From contig JACTNB010000017.1 in assembly GCA_014584345.1 (NCBI GenBank), positions 166,276 through 230,275 on the forward strand: DNA of 64,000 nt, read 5' to 3'. Source of the stretch: Planctomycetota bacterium (GTDB lineage: Bacteria > Planctomycetota > Planctomycetia > Planctomycetales > Planctomycetaceae). Shown piece after piece: positions 49,356-59,994 of this stretch. A program made the translations under genes and the position numbers. The notes under the pieces were generated by a model. It did not search any database. It was not told the DNA's origin and saw only the letters and a list, made by a program, of their open reading frames with translations. Numbering within the stretch: position 1 is the stretch's first letter; each line of letters opens with the position of its first letter.

Positions 49356-50981
49356 ATGTATCAAAACTACTTTCAACTGAATCAGCGACCATTTTCGGCG
49401 ACACCTGACCCGAATGCGCTCTATAGTGCCCCTTCGATGCGACTGGCGCTCTCGGCCCTCGAACAAACACTGCGGGATGGCGAAGGGATCGGATTGCTGA
49501 CGGCACCAGCCGGAACCGGCAAAACGCTGGCCTGCAAGGTTCTGGCGGAAAGGCTGGCCAACGACCCCCTGCCCGTCCTATTGCTCAACTCTGCCTACGC
49601 CACGCGCAGTTCTCTGCTGCAAGCCATCCTGTTCGAACTGGGACGGCCCTACGCCCGCATGAGCGAACAGGAACTGAGGCTGGAACTGGTCTCTTGTGGC
49701 CGGCGCATTGCGGAATCGCAAACCGGCATGGCTCTCATTGTCGACGAAGCGCACCTGCTCGGCGAACATATCATCGAGGAACTGCGGGCGCTGACCAATT
49801 TCCTGTACGCCACGCGTCCCGTTTTCCGCGTGGTACTGAGCGGCCAACTTCCTCTTGAGGATCTGTTGGCTAAACGCTCACTGGAGGCGGTCAACCAACG
49901 GCTCAAATGCCATGTCACGCTCGATTTGCTGAACCAGCAGGAATCCCTTGAATACATCATGACCCGTATCGAACAAGCGGGGGGGCGTTTACTGAATGTA
50001 TTCACGGAAAGCGCGCTGGAGTTGATTATTCATGCGGCCGATGGTCTGCCACGCTGCTTGAACCAACTTTGCGACCATGCCTGCCTGCTGGCCTCGGTAA
50101 CCGCCTCCGGTCCCGTCACCCCCCAACATGTCCACGAAGCTCTGGAGGACCTGCAAAAACTCCCCCTGCACTGGAATATTCCCCTCCCCACGCGGGATCC
50201 CCTCACGGAATTGCGGGGAGGCAAGCCCGAGAGCTTCCACGACGAGAACAAATCGGCAGTTATCAGCGTGAACCGAGCGGACCTTGCTCCCTCGGCAAAA
50301 ACACCAGGCGAATTGGCCCCCGCCACCAGTGTGATCGAAATTGGCGCGGAACTCTCTCAAGGTACCCGCTTGCCACGAGAGGAACAATTCTCGCTGGAAG
50401 ACGAACAGATCCTTATCGAAACGGAACCGGACGAAGCACAACTGCCCGATGCTATCGAAACCGCGCAATCTCAGACGGCACCTGATGCTTCGGCCCTCGA
50501 AGCAACTCACCCGGAACCGGAAGAATTGCTGCCCGCGTTGCCAGCAGCAGAGTCCACGGCACCACCCAGTCCGCCAGCCGTGGCCCCGAAACCAGCGGAA
50601 AAACAGTTTCCAGCGGTTCAACCGCCTGAAAGCGAAATCATACAGGATCGCTACGCGCAACTCGACGCCCTGCGACACGGACAGATCGAACGTCCCGGCC
50701 AGCCAGTTCTCGCCGCGCCAGAAGCCCCTGCCTGCACTCCCGTCGTCGATGAAATTGAAGAGCGTATCGCACAAACCATCCTGGAAATTGCCGAGGAACT
50801 TTCCGGCAGCAATGGCACGGGACTGGAGGATTCCTTCCCCTCGCCGGATGAATTGATGCAGCGAGCCATCGATTCCGCATCGGCTCGAAACGATGTCGTA
50901 CATCCCGCTAGCGATACCAACGATACCGGCGATTACGAGCGACTCTACGGCGAACTCCGCCGCAAACAGTCGGAAGGTTAA
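49356..50981 (+). CDS. ExeA/MshM-type AAA ATPase with long acidic C-terminal tail
   Basis: This 541-residue ATPase opens with MYQNYFQLNQRPFSATPDP, the usual start of general-secretion/MSHA-biogenesis ATPases. Walker A is TAPAGTGKTLACKVL and Walker B is MALIVDEAHLLGE. The sensor region is RVVLSGQLPLEDLLAKR, and the AAA core ends near residue 260. The remaining 270 residues are Pro/Ala/Glu-rich and probably disordered, an extra not found in typical ExeA. It may load or power an envelope assembly. The ATG at 49356 follows family practice; ATG at 49314 is an alternative. A perfect 12-bp palindrome (ACACAATTGTGT) sits upstream at 49233. Confidence 0.87.
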   Translation: MYQNYFQLNQRPFSATPDPNALYSAPSMRLALSALEQTLRDGEGIGLLTAPAGTGKTLACKVLAERLANDPLPVLLLNSAYATRSSLLQAILFELGRPYARMSEQELRLELVSCGRRIAESQTGMALIVDEAHLLGEHIIEELRALTNFLYATRPVFRVVLSGQLPLEDLLAKRSLEAVNQRLKCHVTLDLLNQQESLEYIMTRIEQAGGRLLNVFTESALELIIHAADGLPRCLNQLCDHACLLASVTASGPVTPQHVHEALEDLQKLPLHWNIPLPTRDPLTELRGGKPESFHDENKSAVISVNRADLAPSAKTPGELAPATSVIEIGAELSQGTRLPREEQFSLEDEQILIETEPDEAQLPDAIETAQSQTAPDASALEATHPEPEELLPALPAAESTAPPSPPAVAPKPAEKQFPAVQPPESEIIQDRYAQLDALRHGQIERPGQPVLAAPEAPACTPVVDEIEERIAQTILEIAEELSGSNGTGLEDSFPSPDELMQRAIDSASARNDVVHPASDTNDTGDYERLYGELRRKQSEG

Positions 50982-51411
50982 TTCTTGGGCGTCCTGGAGC
51001 GTGCGCGAGGACCAGCCGCGAACGCGGAGGCGAGGAACAGGCTTGCAGCCGAATAAGCCGTTATGTGCCCCACTTCAGTAGACCAATCAATTGGCGAGTG
51101 CTTACGGAAATTGCGACTGCGTGGCCCGCAACCAGACGGGAGGGGCCAGTTTGTGGGAGTGGGGGGAGTATTAAGTTGCCCCCAATGCCAGACACGTTTC
51201 AGTGTACCACAAACCCGCTGAATGAATTCCGCTCGATTCACCTGGACACTTCGCGGGTGACTATGCTGTTGGAATTTCCTGGAGGCCAGTGGTATTCTAG
51301 CCAGATCACGCGGGCCATGTCCGCAGACTGTTTTACCCCTGCCTTCCCAATGGAATGTTCGAGGACAGGGCATGATCAGCGGATTTATCCAGGTCTTGAG
51401 GGGTTGGAACG
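50982..51411. other. Intergenic region between the ATPase and a membrane protein gene
   Basis: These 430 bp contain no domain-bearing frame on either strand. No convincing promoter or terminator was recognised. Confidence 0.35.
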
Positions 51412-52230
51412 ATGGAGGAACTGGGAGAAATAATCGACTCGGGCGAAAGGACATCACGTCCACGGCCGGGAACTCCTCCGGAGGCCCCACGGGGCCGTTT
51501 TCTCCGCGCGAGTCTGATCCTGATGACACTGCTGACGTTGCTCATGCTGCAAGCCTGGGTTGCAGCCGCGCGACTTGCCCCCTGGGATGGAATTCGCAAT
51601 GACCTGCAAACGGAACTCCCGGGAATCGGCTACTGGCTCGTCCATATCCACGGAAGTGGACTTCTATTGCTTGGAGCCGGCGCAATGACCGGCGTGCTGG
51701 GCCTTGGGGTGTTGAAACTCTGTTCCACCTGGCGAGTTGGGACATGGATCTGCCTGAGCTTGTTCAGCCTGGGGTTACTTGTACCGAGCGTGCAAATCGC
51801 GGGCGCGGCTGCCCGCCTGGATGACTGGCTGGCCGGGGAAATGGAACTCACTCCACCGTTGACGCCGGCGCGCGTACGGCAGGAACTCGAGGTCCTGGGC
51901 AACCCGAATGCCTCGCCTGAAGAAATTCGCTATTCCGCGCGTGCCATTCGCGCGACTGGCCTGAAGCATGCCGTGGGATTGATTCGGATTGAACCAGAAT
52001 CCCGTCAGCAACTGATTCTGATCTGCCAGGATGAAACGCGGCCGGTCTCAACCCGTTTTTTTGCCGCATGGGCGCTGATGCCGATCGATCACGAGACCCC
52101 CGCGGCCTGCAGCGCCATCGCCTCCGCAATCCGCGCGAGTCTGGCAGACGGAGAGGATACCGTCCGCGAGTTTGCCGAGACCTATCGCAGCCACCCCTGC
52201 CTCGAAACCGTGCCTGCGTCTGTCGAATAA
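51412..52230 (+). CDS. Membrane protein of unknown function
   Basis: This 272-residue protein has a Pro/Arg-rich N-terminal tail and three hydrophobic segments (about residues 31-52, 80-103 and 108-130), then a soluble C-terminal half of helical character (ARVRQELEVLGNPNASPEEI, STRFFAAWALMP) that may be HEAT-like. I do not recognise a family. It stands alone on the plus strand, convergent with the giant propeller gene downstream. Confidence 0.7.
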   Translation: MEELGEIIDSGERTSRPRPGTPPEAPRGRFLRASLILMTLLTLLMLQAWVAAARLAPWDGIRNDLQTELPGIGYWLVHIHGSGLLLLGAGAMTGVLGLGVLKLCSTWRVGTWICLSLFSLGLLVPSVQIAGAAARLDDWLAGEMELTPPLTPARVRQELEVLGNPNASPEEIRYSARAIRATGLKHAVGLIRIEPESRQQLILICQDETRPVSTRFFAAWALMPIDHETPAACSAIASAIRASLADGEDTVREFAETYRSHPCLETVPASVE

Positions 52231-52267
52231 CGCGGCAATCCGTTTCCGTGCAGAACACCTCGAGCGA

Positions 52268-55200
52268 TCAAGGCGTTTTCTTGAGTCGGGAATCGATGCG
52301 CGCCTGATAACCGATGACAATTTCCCGGTCGAGGCCCGCCAGCCGCACTTCGCCCAATTCGGTTACGTGATTGACCAGCATCAGACGCCCCACGGGCAAA
52401 TCATTCCGCAACTCCAGGGTCTCGCCAGTTCGCAGATCGACCACTTCGAGCAACAGCGATCGTTCCTGGTCTCCCGGGCGCTGCTGGAAATTCGCGCACA
52501 TTACCACAAATGGCAGGCCCGAGGCTTCGTCATCGAGCAAAGAACGATTCCCAAACAGGCGAGTCCACTCCAGTTGTCCCGTGGTTGCATTCACCGCGAT
52601 CACCGGTCCGTTAATGTGCGTCATGTTCCAGGGAGCCTCGGTATACCGACTCGTATAACCCTGTTCCGCCTCGTTGCGCTGTGTCTGATACATATTGATC
52701 AGATACCGCTCGCCACACCGCTGCACGCGCAGATAATTAGCCCGCACGCGCGACTGTTCATCCAGTTTCACATCCACTAGTTGGCGTGCTTCCAGCGGGC
52801 GATAAATGCGTAGACGGCCCTCGGCCCCCAGCAGCGTCAGTTCCTCCGCGGAGGCATGGAACAAATCGTGCGGGGCATAGGCTTCGTCGAGCACCAGTTC
52901 CGCCCGCAAGGGATCCCACAGCCGCAGTCGCCGCTCCTGGTTGGCATCCCCGGAGACCGCCAGATACATCAGCAGGCGACCATATGCATGCCGAGTGCGC
53001 TGGATGTGCGTCTGCCCCACTTCCAGTCTCCCGCGACGCAACAGTGTTCCGGTTTGAGTTTCCAGCAGTGAATATGCATTCTGATCGGGATGAAAATAGA
53101 CCATGACATGTTCGTCCCCGATCACTCCCATTGCCCGGTCGCCCCACAACCCGCCTTGCGGATCCAGATCGCCACGGCGCCACAACAGGCGCCCAGTGGC
53201 CGGATCGAGGCATGTTAATGCCCGCGCCGTTTGCACCACGCAGTACCCCGAACCGACCGGCCCCAGTTCGACGCGGCGCGGACGTGTCGCGGAGACCAGT
53301 CGCTCCGCCGGAACCGCCCGGACAACCCCCTCCGCGTCTCGTTCCCAACGACAGGCTTCGCTGGGATAGACCGCCTCCAGCGTATCTCCACCACGCTCCC
53401 AGCAGGGTTGTCCCGTCAGCAGGGAAATTCCCAGCACATGCCCTTCAACAATCACCGGAAACAGATATCCCATTTCCTTGCGGATGGCGTTGGAAATCCC
53501 AATTCGCGTGCCCGGCAACGCGATGCGATGCCGCACAACTCCACTGGCCTGGTCCAGTAACAGCAGATGCTGCTCTTCAACGGGAGCCGCGTCAGGCGAT
53601 GCCGCCCGCGTTTCTCCGGTTTGGCCCCCGTCCCCCGGGTTTGCCTGGGGGCGGCTCACTTCCACCTGTTGCATCACCAGGCAGCCTCGGTCGGTCAAAG
53701 CATGCAGCAGGCGACGGCGCGAGAAGGGGTCGGAGAGCAACGGCGGTTGACCTCGTTCTTCTCGAATGGAAACCTGGGTCACGGGTTGGGTCAGCCCGCT
53801 CCGATGCCGATAGGCTTGCCAACTCGGATGCTGGCGATCGAAATGCACCAGATAGTCGCGCGCCTCCAGCCACCTGGTATTTCCCGGGGGCAGTAAATGA
53901 GATACTGTTTCAATGACCGGCGCATCCGCAGGCGAGGAGACATACGTCAACAACCGCGACCAATCCTCCCGTTCCAGTTGAAAGACCTGACGGTCCGATA
54001 GCGCCGACATCTCCTGCAGGTATTTTCCTGCCTGGCGATAGTCTCCCAGGCGCGAATACAGATTCACCAACCCCTGGCAGGCCAGCAGTTGACTGCGTGG
54101 CAGCCCGCCATGCATCAACTCCAGCAGACGCAATTCGGCCTGTTGCACGTCGCCTTCGCGCAGACAGCGGCAGATCAGTTCCAGCCGCACGATATCGCGA
54201 ATTGCACAGCGTTCGTAATGGGATCGCGGTGACTCTTCCACGCTTTCCGCCTGGCAGGAATACTCACCCCCCGTTCCTGAACGGTCCTCGAACAGGGGCT
54301 GCCCCGCGAAAATATCCAAAATGGTCAACAGTTGGCCCGACGACAAGTCGCGCAGTCGTTCCAGCCAGTTTGTCTCGAACTGGTTCAATACCACCTGCTT
54401 TTCCTGAGGGGTCAACTGCCGAAACATCCGGTCATACATGCCGGGCAACCAACTGGCAGAGGTCGAAAAATGACTGGCGTCCACGGCTGTCGACACGGGA
54501 ATACTCACTCCAAGTTCCGTGAAACGTTCCGTTGCCAGCCAGAGTTCTTCGGAATGCCCCTGCTTCAACAGCAGTTCGATTTCGGTCAACAGGTAACGGG
54601 CCTGCTGCGCGGGAGAATCGGCCAGAGATTCCAACTCTTCGAGAATCGAAGGCATCCCCGCCACGGACTCCCCATCCGCCTGATCGCGCAATTCCCGGTA
54701 CAGCAACTCTCGATACATCGACAGCGATTCCAGCCGATCGGCGGATCGCGTGTCGGGTAATTGCAGCGCCTGGCGCAAATGTTGCTTGGCCCGCGTAATG
54801 TGCCCCAGCACCAGTTCCGCTCCCGCCAGTTGTTGCAGTTGGCGCTCGGTCAGCGAGTGCCGTTCGCCGAGTTGTTCGAGTTTTGCAATCACGGCTCCTG
54901 CCTGGGGAAACCCGATGATCTGATTGATTCCCACCGCAATGACCTGCTGGTTGCAGGCCAGCAAATTCCCCAGCGGGAAGGCAAAGCCTCCCTCGGGGCG
55001 ATTTTCTCGCAATTCCGCTTTTTCGAGCCCCGAGTCCAACCCGAAACGTTCCCCCGTGAGCAAATCCAAGGCCAGCACGCGACCCTGGCTCCGCACGGTC
55101 GTCCCGTCGGTTTTTCGTGCCGGCAGCGTACCGGGACCGGAGACCGGAAGTAAATAGGCCGTCCCTGCCTGCACGCCGTGCCCGGAAATAAACCCGATGG

Positions 55201-57424
55201 GTGTGTCCCAGAGCACCCGGCCGGTCTGGCCGTCCAATGCCCGGCACTTCCGCGCCCCCACCGCCAGAACCCTGCTCTCTGGCGCAGCCTCGTTCCGCGA
55301 AATTCGCGATGCATCGAGTACCACACCGGCCAGGTATTCCGTATCTTCTCGCGGTCGCGTCCACAACAGCCGGCCTGTTTTCAAATCGCAGCAGGAAATG
55401 AAGCTGGACCGATCAGGCAGCAGATACACTTTCTCCTCCACCACCACCGGCAAATTCAGCACCCCCGGTTGAGAGACCCGCGAGGACTGCGTGTAGGTCC
55501 AGCGTCCGGAATCCTGCCGTGCGTCATCGTCCGCATAACAATGCACCCACTGCATGTCTCCCAGCACCGCATCCACTGCAACCAACTGGCCATTCCCATT
55601 GTCGCAAAGCACCAGTCCGCCAGCACAAACCGCCATGCAGGCCCGCGTCGCGCGAATGATATCGTTTTCGATTTTCCGATCCACGAAGCTGATCGGCTGT
55701 GACCACACAAATCCGCCCGTTTCCGCGGCCAGAGCGGTCAGCCAGATCTGGCTTTCCTGTTCGCTCAACACATAGGCTCGCTGCTGATGCACGACCGGCG
55801 GCCCCAGAAAATAATGCCCGCGTAACGGATGATCGCTCAACCCCGACTTGCCAGCTTCGCTCCGTTCCCAACCCTGAGGCCCCACACTCCAGACTGGAGC
55901 GACCTGTGGTTCCACGGTCTCCCGCGAACCCCGCGATGTCCCCGCAACCGGCAGCGCCAGCACGCGATTCGCAAGCCGCGTATCGTGGGGTTCGTCCGGC
56001 GTGGAACTGACAGGGACGTCTCCACTCGACACCGCGGCCGTTTGCGCCGGTACGTCGGGCGACAGTCGGACAATCCCGTCGATGAAATAGACCCGTTGTC
56101 CGTCGGTTGTCAGACTGCCCGTCAACGAGTTGGCCAGATGCATGCGGTCCACGCTGGGGTGATTCGTGGTGACTCCCGTGAAGGGATCGCTCTCGTACGT
56201 CACCGCATCGGCCAGGGGACTGTTGCTGCTAAATCGCCACAATGGCCGTTTACTGACCATCCCGTCCTCGAAGGGCTCGCTGGCAATGCTTACCGCGTGC
56301 ACCGCCTCCAGGTCTCGAAACACCAAGACATCGCCAGCCACCACCGCAAACAGCGAGGTCAACTCGGGTGAAAGCTGTTCGTGCTGCTGGGTGGCCCACA
56401 GTTCCAGGGAAAGCCGCAAGGAATGTTCCGCCAGACTCCCCAGGCTGCTTTCCTCGGCGTTGAACAACATCCGCGAAATTCCCCAGGCAGGCTTGCTGAC
56501 CGGAGGCGTGTGCTCGCTCCACCCCTGATCCATCCCGTCCTGGTGTGGATGCCGCCAAATCGGTATCGCGGAACGCATTGCCAGATCGATTCGCTCGCGC
56601 AAGCCTTCGGTATCGGATACCAGCGTCCGTGCCCCCCTGCCGTCCGCGGGCTGTTGCCGCGTGAAAAACCGCTCGACCGCTGCCTGCAATTTTTCGTCCC
56701 GCGCTAATTCCGCAACCACTGTCACCTGTTCCAGTTGACGAGCCGTGATGCGCGAGGCATGAAAACGAGAACCCAGCAACAATCCCCAGAGATGCGCAGC
56801 CGTATCCAGCTCTCCACGATCCCAGGCTATTCCGGCCAGTTCCGTCATGGCCTGGAAACCCGCGGCCGTATGATAGTAGCGCCGCGCAACCTGGCGTCGA
56901 CGCTCCTCGGATACCGCCCCCTCCACCTGCTCGGCGGCCTTGCCATGAAGTTCCGTATAAACTTTCCAGAGGCGGGGATGCTGCTCGAAGGCTGCCAACG
57001 TTTCCTGCCGCAGCGAACGAATTTCATGCCCTCGCCAAACGAAGGAATCATGGGGAAGATCAAGCAACTGCTGATACAGTTCCGAGGCCTCGACTAGATT
57101 ATCCTTTGCCAGATGATGCTCGAAACGCTCGAGCAACAGACACTGATCGGGCAGCCGATACAGCGTCTGGTTCACCACGCGTTGACGGCGATAATCTATT
57201 TCCGAAGCGCGTTCCGCTGCCGGATCATCTCGCTGTTCCGCGCGGGCGGGGTGTTCGAAACATGCTCCCGCGCCCACAAACATCAACACGACAACCACCG
57301 GAATGCAACGTCTCTGCCCGGAAATACCCACACCGGAACAGGTGGAGCACAACCGCCCGAGAGACACCGCTGCGCCACGCCCGGCGGCGGGGCGCGTCAT
57401 GGAACACGCATCGCTCGTTACCAT
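52268..57424 (-). CDS. Very large exported PQQ-like beta-propeller and TPR-like protein
   Basis: This 1718-residue protein has an N-terminal hydrophobic export signal (about residues 40-62, CIPVVVVLMFVGAGACFEHP; extended signal). A helical region rich in TPR-like pairs (about residues 70-270) follows. Multiple PQQ-like blades carry the aspartate/glycine-tryptophan style repeat (DLKTGRLLWTRP, DGQTGRVLWDTP, DPATGRLLWRRGD, NATTGQLEWTRLF). More TPR-like helices lie around residues 850-1120, and a second propeller follows from about 1270. It resembles outer-membrane BamB-like or quinoprotein folds, but no PQQ-ligand set is evident, so scaffolding or binding is more likely than catalysis. GGAGAGGGAG precedes the ATG. 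Confidence 0.85.
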   Translation of the reverse strand: MVTSDACSMTRPAAGRGAAVSLGRLCSTCSGVGISGQRRCIPVVVVLMFVGAGACFEHPARAEQRDDPAAERASEIDYRRQRVVNQTLYRLPDQCLLLERFEHHLAKDNLVEASELYQQLLDLPHDSFVWRGHEIRSLRQETLAAFEQHPRLWKVYTELHGKAAEQVEGAVSEERRRQVARRYYHTAAGFQAMTELAGIAWDRGELDTAAHLWGLLLGSRFHASRITARQLEQVTVVAELARDEKLQAAVERFFTRQQPADGRGARTLVSDTEGLRERIDLAMRSAIPIWRHPHQDGMDQGWSEHTPPVSKPAWGISRMLFNAEESSLGSLAEHSLRLSLELWATQQHEQLSPELTSLFAVVAGDVLVFRDLEAVHAVSIASEPFEDGMVSKRPLWRFSSNSPLADAVTYESDPFTGVTTNHPSVDRMHLANSLTGSLTTDGQRVYFIDGIVRLSPDVPAQTAAVSSGDVPVSSTPDEPHDTRLANRVLALPVAGTSRGSRETVEPQVAPVWSVGPQGWERSEAGKSGLSDHPLRGHYFLGPPVVHQQRAYVLSEQESQIWLTALAAETGGFVWSQPISFVDRKIENDIIRATRACMAVCAGGLVLCDNGNGQLVAVDAVLGDMQWVHCYADDDARQDSGRWTYTQSSRVSQPGVLNLPVVVEEKVYLLPDRSSFISCCDLKTGRLLWTRPREDTEYLAGVVLDASRISRNEAAPESRVLAVGARKCRALDGQTGRVLWDTPIGFISGHGVQAGTAYLLPVSGPGTLPARKTDGTTVRSQGRVLALDLLTGERFGLDSGLEKAELRENRPEGGFAFPLGNLLACNQQVIAVGINQIIGFPQAGAVIAKLEQLGERHSLTERQLQQLAGAELVLGHITRAKQHLRQALQLPDTRSADRLESLSMYRELLYRELRDQADGESVAGMPSILEELESLADSPAQQARYLLTEIELLLKQGHSEELWLATERFTELGVSIPVSTAVDASHFSTSASWLPGMYDRMFRQLTPQEKQVVLNQFETNWLERLRDLSSGQLLTILDIFAGQPLFEDRSGTGGEYSCQAESVEESPRSHYERCAIRDIVRLELICRCLREGDVQQAELRLLELMHGGLPRSQLLACQGLVNLYSRLGDYRQAGKYLQEMSALSDRQVFQLEREDWSRLLTYVSSPADAPVIETVSHLLPPGNTRWLEARDYLVHFDRQHPSWQAYRHRSGLTQPVTQVSIREERGQPPLLSDPFSRRRLLHALTDRGCLVMQQVEVSRPQANPGDGGQTGETRAASPDAAPVEEQHLLLLDQASGVVRHRIALPGTRIGISNAIRKEMGYLFPVIVEGHVLGISLLTGQPCWERGGDTLEAVYPSEACRWERDAEGVVRAVPAERLVSATRPRRVELGPVGSGYCVVQTARALTCLDPATGRLLWRRGDLDPQGGLWGDRAMGVIGDEHVMVYFHPDQNAYSLLETQTGTLLRRGRLEVGQTHIQRTRHAYGRLLMYLAVSGDANQERRLRLWDPLRAELVLDEAYAPHDLFHASAEELTLLGAEGRLRIYRPLEARQLVDVKLDEQSRVRANYLRVQRCGERYLINMYQTQRNEAEQGYTSRYTEAPWNMTHINGPVIAVNATTGQLEWTRLFGNRSLLDDEASGLPFVVMCANFQQRPGDQERSLLLEVVDLRTGETLELRNDLPVGRLMLVNHVTELGEVRLAGLDREIVIGYQARIDSRLKKTP

Positions 57425-58214
57425 CTCCCTCTCCTCTGGAGAAGATCCAGGAAATCATTTCCTTGGGGCGTCATGCCCTATGGAGATTCCGCGCAAGCCG
57501 CTTGCGAAGTGATTTCGCGAAGACAGCCTTGCAACAACTCGACGAGCGCGACGTGGTGAAGTTCAGAGAGGGGTAAGCAATTGTCGTGCCCGATAAAAAA
57601 GCGTATTACCCGCGGCGGAATTCCGACCTCTGGTTTTCCGCACAGAGAAATCAAAAAAACCAAGCAGACCCCGGAAATCTCTCCGAGGCAAAACCCGGCA
57701 GGAGTTGTCGATTCCTCTGTCCCACAAAGGGTTACACGCAATATCGCTTCCTGGATCGGAGCAACTTACTCGTCGAATAAACCGTTGCCTTCAAAACAAA
57801 AACAACGTTTGTTTCCTGTGTAAATTCTACGTGTGGCCGCGCGGCAGTCAAATTTTAGGGCAGATGTGTCACCAGATTAAGCAGCTATCTTATAACGTGG
57901 GCAAGGTGACAATACGTCTTCGCCAACGTCTATTATCGACCAAAATCCATATCAACACGAGTCGTAGTCGATTTTCGCCGGGGAGTCCAGACCAGTTTTT
58001 ACGCACCCGCGACACATTAATATCCCCGATTTCACGGACACCATGCAGTGAAATCCCCCCTTGGATTACCCCCTGGCCTCCGGAATGCTCTTCTTTCCCC
58101 ACCCTCGTTTCAACTCCCTCGGGCGGCCTATGCCGCGCGATTTCTCTTCCCGAATCCCTCCCATCCTGTTACAGTCTGGACGGGACAAGTGTAGGCCGCT
58201 CAGGGAGGAACGGG
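57425..58214. other. Divergent intergenic region between propeller and histidine kinase genes
   Basis: These 790 bp hold the promoters of two divergent genes. A possible -10 box (TATAAC, near 57893) lies upstream of the kinase on the plus strand. Longer open frames extending leftward from the kinase start show no protein character. Confidence 0.4.
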
Positions 58215-59807
58215 GTGTTTTTAACGTGCTCAATTCGCCGCAAGCTGTTTGTGCAGTTCGCGCTGGTAATCGTGATGGTGGTGATGATGGCCAGTTCCGC
58301 AATCGTGGGACTGGTCTCCTACCGTGGCGTGGTGGCCGATCTCAAATACAGCATCAACGATGCTCCACGAAAAGCGGACTTAATCGCGGCCATCGATGTG
58401 CTCTTCGAGCCCTTGTCCATGCAGCCCCGGGAAAATGCCCAGCACGAACCGGAAGTTTTTGCCGCTTTTCAGCATACCCAGTTTCGACTGGCGTTGAACC
58501 GATCCAAGGATGGCATTCGCGTCTTTCTCAAGCGGCTCGACGAACTGCCGCCCCATTCGATTCCGCCCGAAACCTACACCCTGCTGCGCACGAATGTCGT
58601 CCATGCCATCGAACTGATGGAGAACCTGCATCCGCAACTGATTGATCCTCAAGAACGCTCCCATGTCGCCGGAATCATGCTGCAGCGACTCGTGGCTTTG
58701 CACCAGTTTGTCAATGGTATTCCCGATCCCTTCGAAGTGTTCGTTCCCCGGTTGGCCGAGGCGGAACAGAATCTGCGGGTTTGCCTGAACCTGGTGATCG
58801 CTTCCAGCATCATTGCCTTCGGTTTATTCCTGGCCGTCATGGGCTTCAGCAATGTCTGGATTTTCGAGCCGATCAAGACACTCCACAAGGCGGCCCGGCG
58901 CGTGGCCAATGGAGATTTTCAATATCGTGCCGAACTCAATTCCGGCGACGAAATGAATGAACTGGCGGATGTCTTTAACCAGATCACGGCCCAGTTCTAC
59001 CAGATCAAACAGGATCTCGACCGCAAGGTGCAAGAAAAAACTACCGCGTTGATTCGGTCCGAACGACTTGCGGGCGTCGGATTTCTGGCCTCCGGCGTGG
59101 CACACGAAATCAATAATCCCCTGCATGTCATTTCCACCGTTGCAGACTCCCTCGAAATGCAGGCCATGACCGTCCTGGCGGATGTTCCCGAGGCCGACCG
59201 CGAAACATTCACCAAGTATCTCGGGATGATCCAGACCGAAGCCTTCCGTTGCCAGGAAATCACGGAGAAACTGCTGAGCTTCGCGCGAGGACAGGAAGTC
59301 TCCCGCGCGGACACCGACTTAACCCGCCTGACCAGGGAAGTCGTCGGCATGGTTTCGCACCTCGGCAAATTCAGCGATCGCCACATCAAGGTGCTCACCG
59401 ACGAACCCATCCGGGCGGAAGTGAATGCCGGCGAAATCAAGCAGGTCGTGCTGAACATGATTTCCAATGCCCTCGAAGCCATGGACAGCGGAGGCACGCT
59501 CGAAATCGAACTGACACAAATGAAATGCCACGCCTATCTTACCTTCCGCGACGACGGCTGTGGCTTGACGGAAGACGTTCAGAAGCATCTGTTCGACCCC
59601 TTCTTCACGCAACGAAAAGGGGGAGGCGGAACAGGCTTGGGACTTTCCATCAGCCATCGCATTGTACAGGACCACAACGGCGGCATCGACGCCTACAGTG
59701 CCGGTCCAGGCAAGGGGACAACCTTTCGCATCCGCATTCCCAAAAAAGTCCAGCAAACCTCGCTGGAAGAATCCAGCTACGAAGAAACCAGCTTCCACGC
59801 CGCCTGA
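58215..59807 (+). CDS. Membrane sensor histidine kinase
   Basis: This 530-residue sensor kinase has an N-terminal span (about residues 12-36), a periplasmic helical sensor region of about 150 residues, a second span (about 190-216), a HAMP linker, then HisKA with phospho-accepting H297 in ASGVAHEINNPLHVI and a HATPase domain (VVLNMISNALEAM, FRDDGCGLTEDV, GGGTGLGLSISHRI). The GTG at 58215 is selected because GGGAGGA lies five bases before it and the homologous part begins there; the frame open to 57705 is not coding. No response regulator gene is adjacent. Confidence 0.9.
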   Translation: MFLTCSIRRKLFVQFALVIVMVVMMASSAIVGLVSYRGVVADLKYSINDAPRKADLIAAIDVLFEPLSMQPRENAQHEPEVFAAFQHTQFRLALNRSKDGIRVFLKRLDELPPHSIPPETYTLLRTNVVHAIELMENLHPQLIDPQERSHVAGIMLQRLVALHQFVNGIPDPFEVFVPRLAEAEQNLRVCLNLVIASSIIAFGLFLAVMGFSNVWIFEPIKTLHKAARRVANGDFQYRAELNSGDEMNELADVFNQITAQFYQIKQDLDRKVQEKTTALIRSERLAGVGFLASGVAHEINNPLHVISTVADSLEMQAMTVLADVPEADRETFTKYLGMIQTEAFRCQEITEKLLSFARGQEVSRADTDLTRLTREVVGMVSHLGKFSDRHIKVLTDEPIRAEVNAGEIKQVVLNMISNALEAMDSGGTLEIELTQMKCHAYLTFRDDGCGLTEDVQKHLFDPFFTQRKGGGGTGLGLSISHRIVQDHNGGIDAYSAGPGKGTTFRIRIPKKVQQTSLEESSYEETSFHAA

Positions 59808-59994
59808 ATCTCGACTGGCATGCCAAAGATAGCAGTCGTACTCCGCAAACGAGCAGCGCCGCCGGGAAGCGGCAAGGCATCCGCAAATCATACGCCCATG
59901 TGGTGTCCACTCGAGTCGCATGCTGCGCCGGGTGGCCCTGATTGACGCAGTCGAGTAGGTCAGGCTGCACCAGCTCACTCATAACCCGGGGGAT

